This document shows positions 63,298-64,000 of a stretch of DNA of 64,000 nucleotides, piece after piece. The DNA is taken from the NCBI RefSeq assembly GCF_039535095.1, contig NZ_BAAAWN010000001.1:868001-932000 (forward strand), written 5' to 3'. How positions within the stretch are numbered: the first letter of the stretch is position 1; every line of letters begins with the position of its first letter. Made by a program: the position numbers and the translations under genes. The notes under the pieces are model-generated. The model worked only from the letters and a program-made list of their open reading frames with translations, was not told where the DNA came from and ran no database searches. The DNA comes from Arthrobacter ramosus. GTDB taxonomy: Bacteria > Actinomycetota > Actinomycetes > Actinomycetales > Micrococcaceae.

Positions 63298-64000
63298 TCA
63301 GACGATTCCTTGGGCGAGCATTGCGTCGGCGACGCGGATGAAACCGCCGATTGATGCACCGGCCACGTAGTTGTCAGGGTCGCCCGTGTAGCTCGCAGCG
63401 GTGGCGCGGACGTGGTCATGGATCTGCCGCATGATGCTTTCGAGGCGCGCTTCCGTCTCTTCACGGCTCCACGACGCCCTCGCGGCGTTCTGTTGCATTT
63501 CCAACGCGGAAGTGGCCACGCCGCCGGCGTTGGCAGCCTTGCCGGGGCCGAACAAGACTCCGGCATCACGGAACAAGGCGACCGCACCGGCCGTGCAGGG
63601 CATATTGGCGCCTTCGGCAATCGCCTGGACGCCGTTGCGGATGAGTTCCGCCGCGTGCTGTTCTTCGAGTTCGTTCTGCGTCGCGCAGGGCAGCGCGACG
63701 TCGCAAGGGACATCGAAGACAGATCCGTCGGTCACGTACCGGGCCGATGGCCGTGCGGAGGCGTACTCGGACAGCCGTGCCCGCTGCACTTCCTTGACCT
63801 GCTTGAGCAGGGCGATGTCAATGCCGGCCTCGTCGAGTATGTAGCCGCTGGAATCGGAGCAGGCGATCACTGTTGCGCCTAGTGCCTGTGCTTTCTCGAT
63901 GGCGTAGATCGCGACGTTTCCTGATCCGGACACTACCGCCCTGCGTCCTTCGAGCGAGCATCCTCGGGTTGCGAGCATGTCCCGCAGGAAGTAGATGGCG
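63298..64000 (-). CDS. gdhA: NADP-type glutamate dehydrogenase, 5' end outside the window
   Basis: The visible 233 codons are the C-terminal NAD(P)-binding half of glutamate dehydrogenase (2-oxoglutarate + ammonia + NADPH to glutamate). They show GRRAVVSGSGNVAIYAIEKA (Rossmann loop), ACSDSSGYI, DVALPCATQNELEEQHA, EGANMPCTAGAVALFRDAGV, FGPGKAANAGGVATSALEMQ and DPDNYVAGASIGGFIRVADA at the end. The frame stays open to the window edge (AIYFLRD before the Met at 63978), so the gene continues beyond 64000. Confidence 0.95.
   Translation of the reverse strand, partial: AIYFLRDMLATRGCSLEGRRAVVSGSGNVAIYAIEKAQALGATVIACSDSSGYILDEAGIDIALLKQVKEVQRARLSEYASARPSARYVTDGSVFDVPCDVALPCATQNELEEQHAAELIRNGVQAIAEGANMPCTAGAVALFRDAGVLFGPGKAANAGGVATSALEMQQNAARASWSREETEARLESIMRQIHDHVRATAASYTGDPDNYVAGASIGGFIRVADAMLAQGIV

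Noticed and set aside
1..64000. CRISPR arrays, rRNA genes and riboswitches
   Set aside because: No regularly spaced short repeats, no rRNA-like sequence and no recognisable riboswitch core were seen.

Overview
The window looks like a high-GC actinobacterial chromosome of the Arthrobacter/Pseudarthrobacter/Paenarthrobacter type. This rests on many GTG/TTG starts, the guaA - DUF3817 pairing, the galU - acetyltransferase - SepX/GlpR cluster, an Arthrobacter-like helicase-associated-domain gene, and SCO6880-type conjugation genes. The genus is an inference; no rRNA is present.

Backbone, left (1-11.96 kb): the 3' part of a DUF3817 membrane protein, guaA with a strong terminator, a very large SF1-helicase-like protein with a Vsr-like tail, a small acidic protein, a CpaB/SAF-domain protein, an FmdB zinc ribbon, 5-formyl-THF cyclo-ligase, galU, a RimJ-like acetyltransferase, a SepX/GlpR-like membrane protein, an NmrA-like oxidoreductase and tRNA-Ala(CGC).

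Accessory region (about 12-62.4 kb): it begins just after the tRNA. First come a 1200-aa STAND-type NTPase with an N-terminal PD-(D/E)XK-like nuclease (candidate anti-phage protein), a tyrosine integrase, an excisionase-like protein, three small HTH regulators and a sigma-like factor. A conjugation module follows (20.2-35.7 kb): NlpC/P60 wall hydrolase, small membrane protein, VirB6/TrbL-like protein, SCO6880 protein, VirB4-like ATPase, VirD4-like coupling protein, DUF4913, ArdC-like protein and SSB. It is interrupted on the opposite strand by a two-gene cargo. One of those genes is split by a chimeric insertion made of two half IS3 elements facing each other around an IS30. Next is a defence-rich stretch (36-51 kb): a complete type I R-M operon, an AbiV-like protein, a tightly coupled unknown cassette and a SIR2-HerA pair. 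The MobF relaxase and its small partner (53-57 kb), a serine resolvase with a probable res region, and a decayed plasmid-like tail (58-62 kb; IS110 remnant, DUF4192 remnant, duplicated leader sequences, LPD29 protein) complete the element.

Backbone, right (62.4-64 kb): an SDR oxidoreductase and the 3' part of an NADP-type glutamate dehydrogenase, both on the minus strand.

Taken together, the middle 50 kb reads as an integrated conjugative/plasmid-derived element. Its integrase, transfer genes and relaxase are separated by defence cargo. Many genes in it carry single-base frameshifts or nonsense codons, so parts of the island are decaying. No second attachment site was found inside the window, so the exact ends are unknown.
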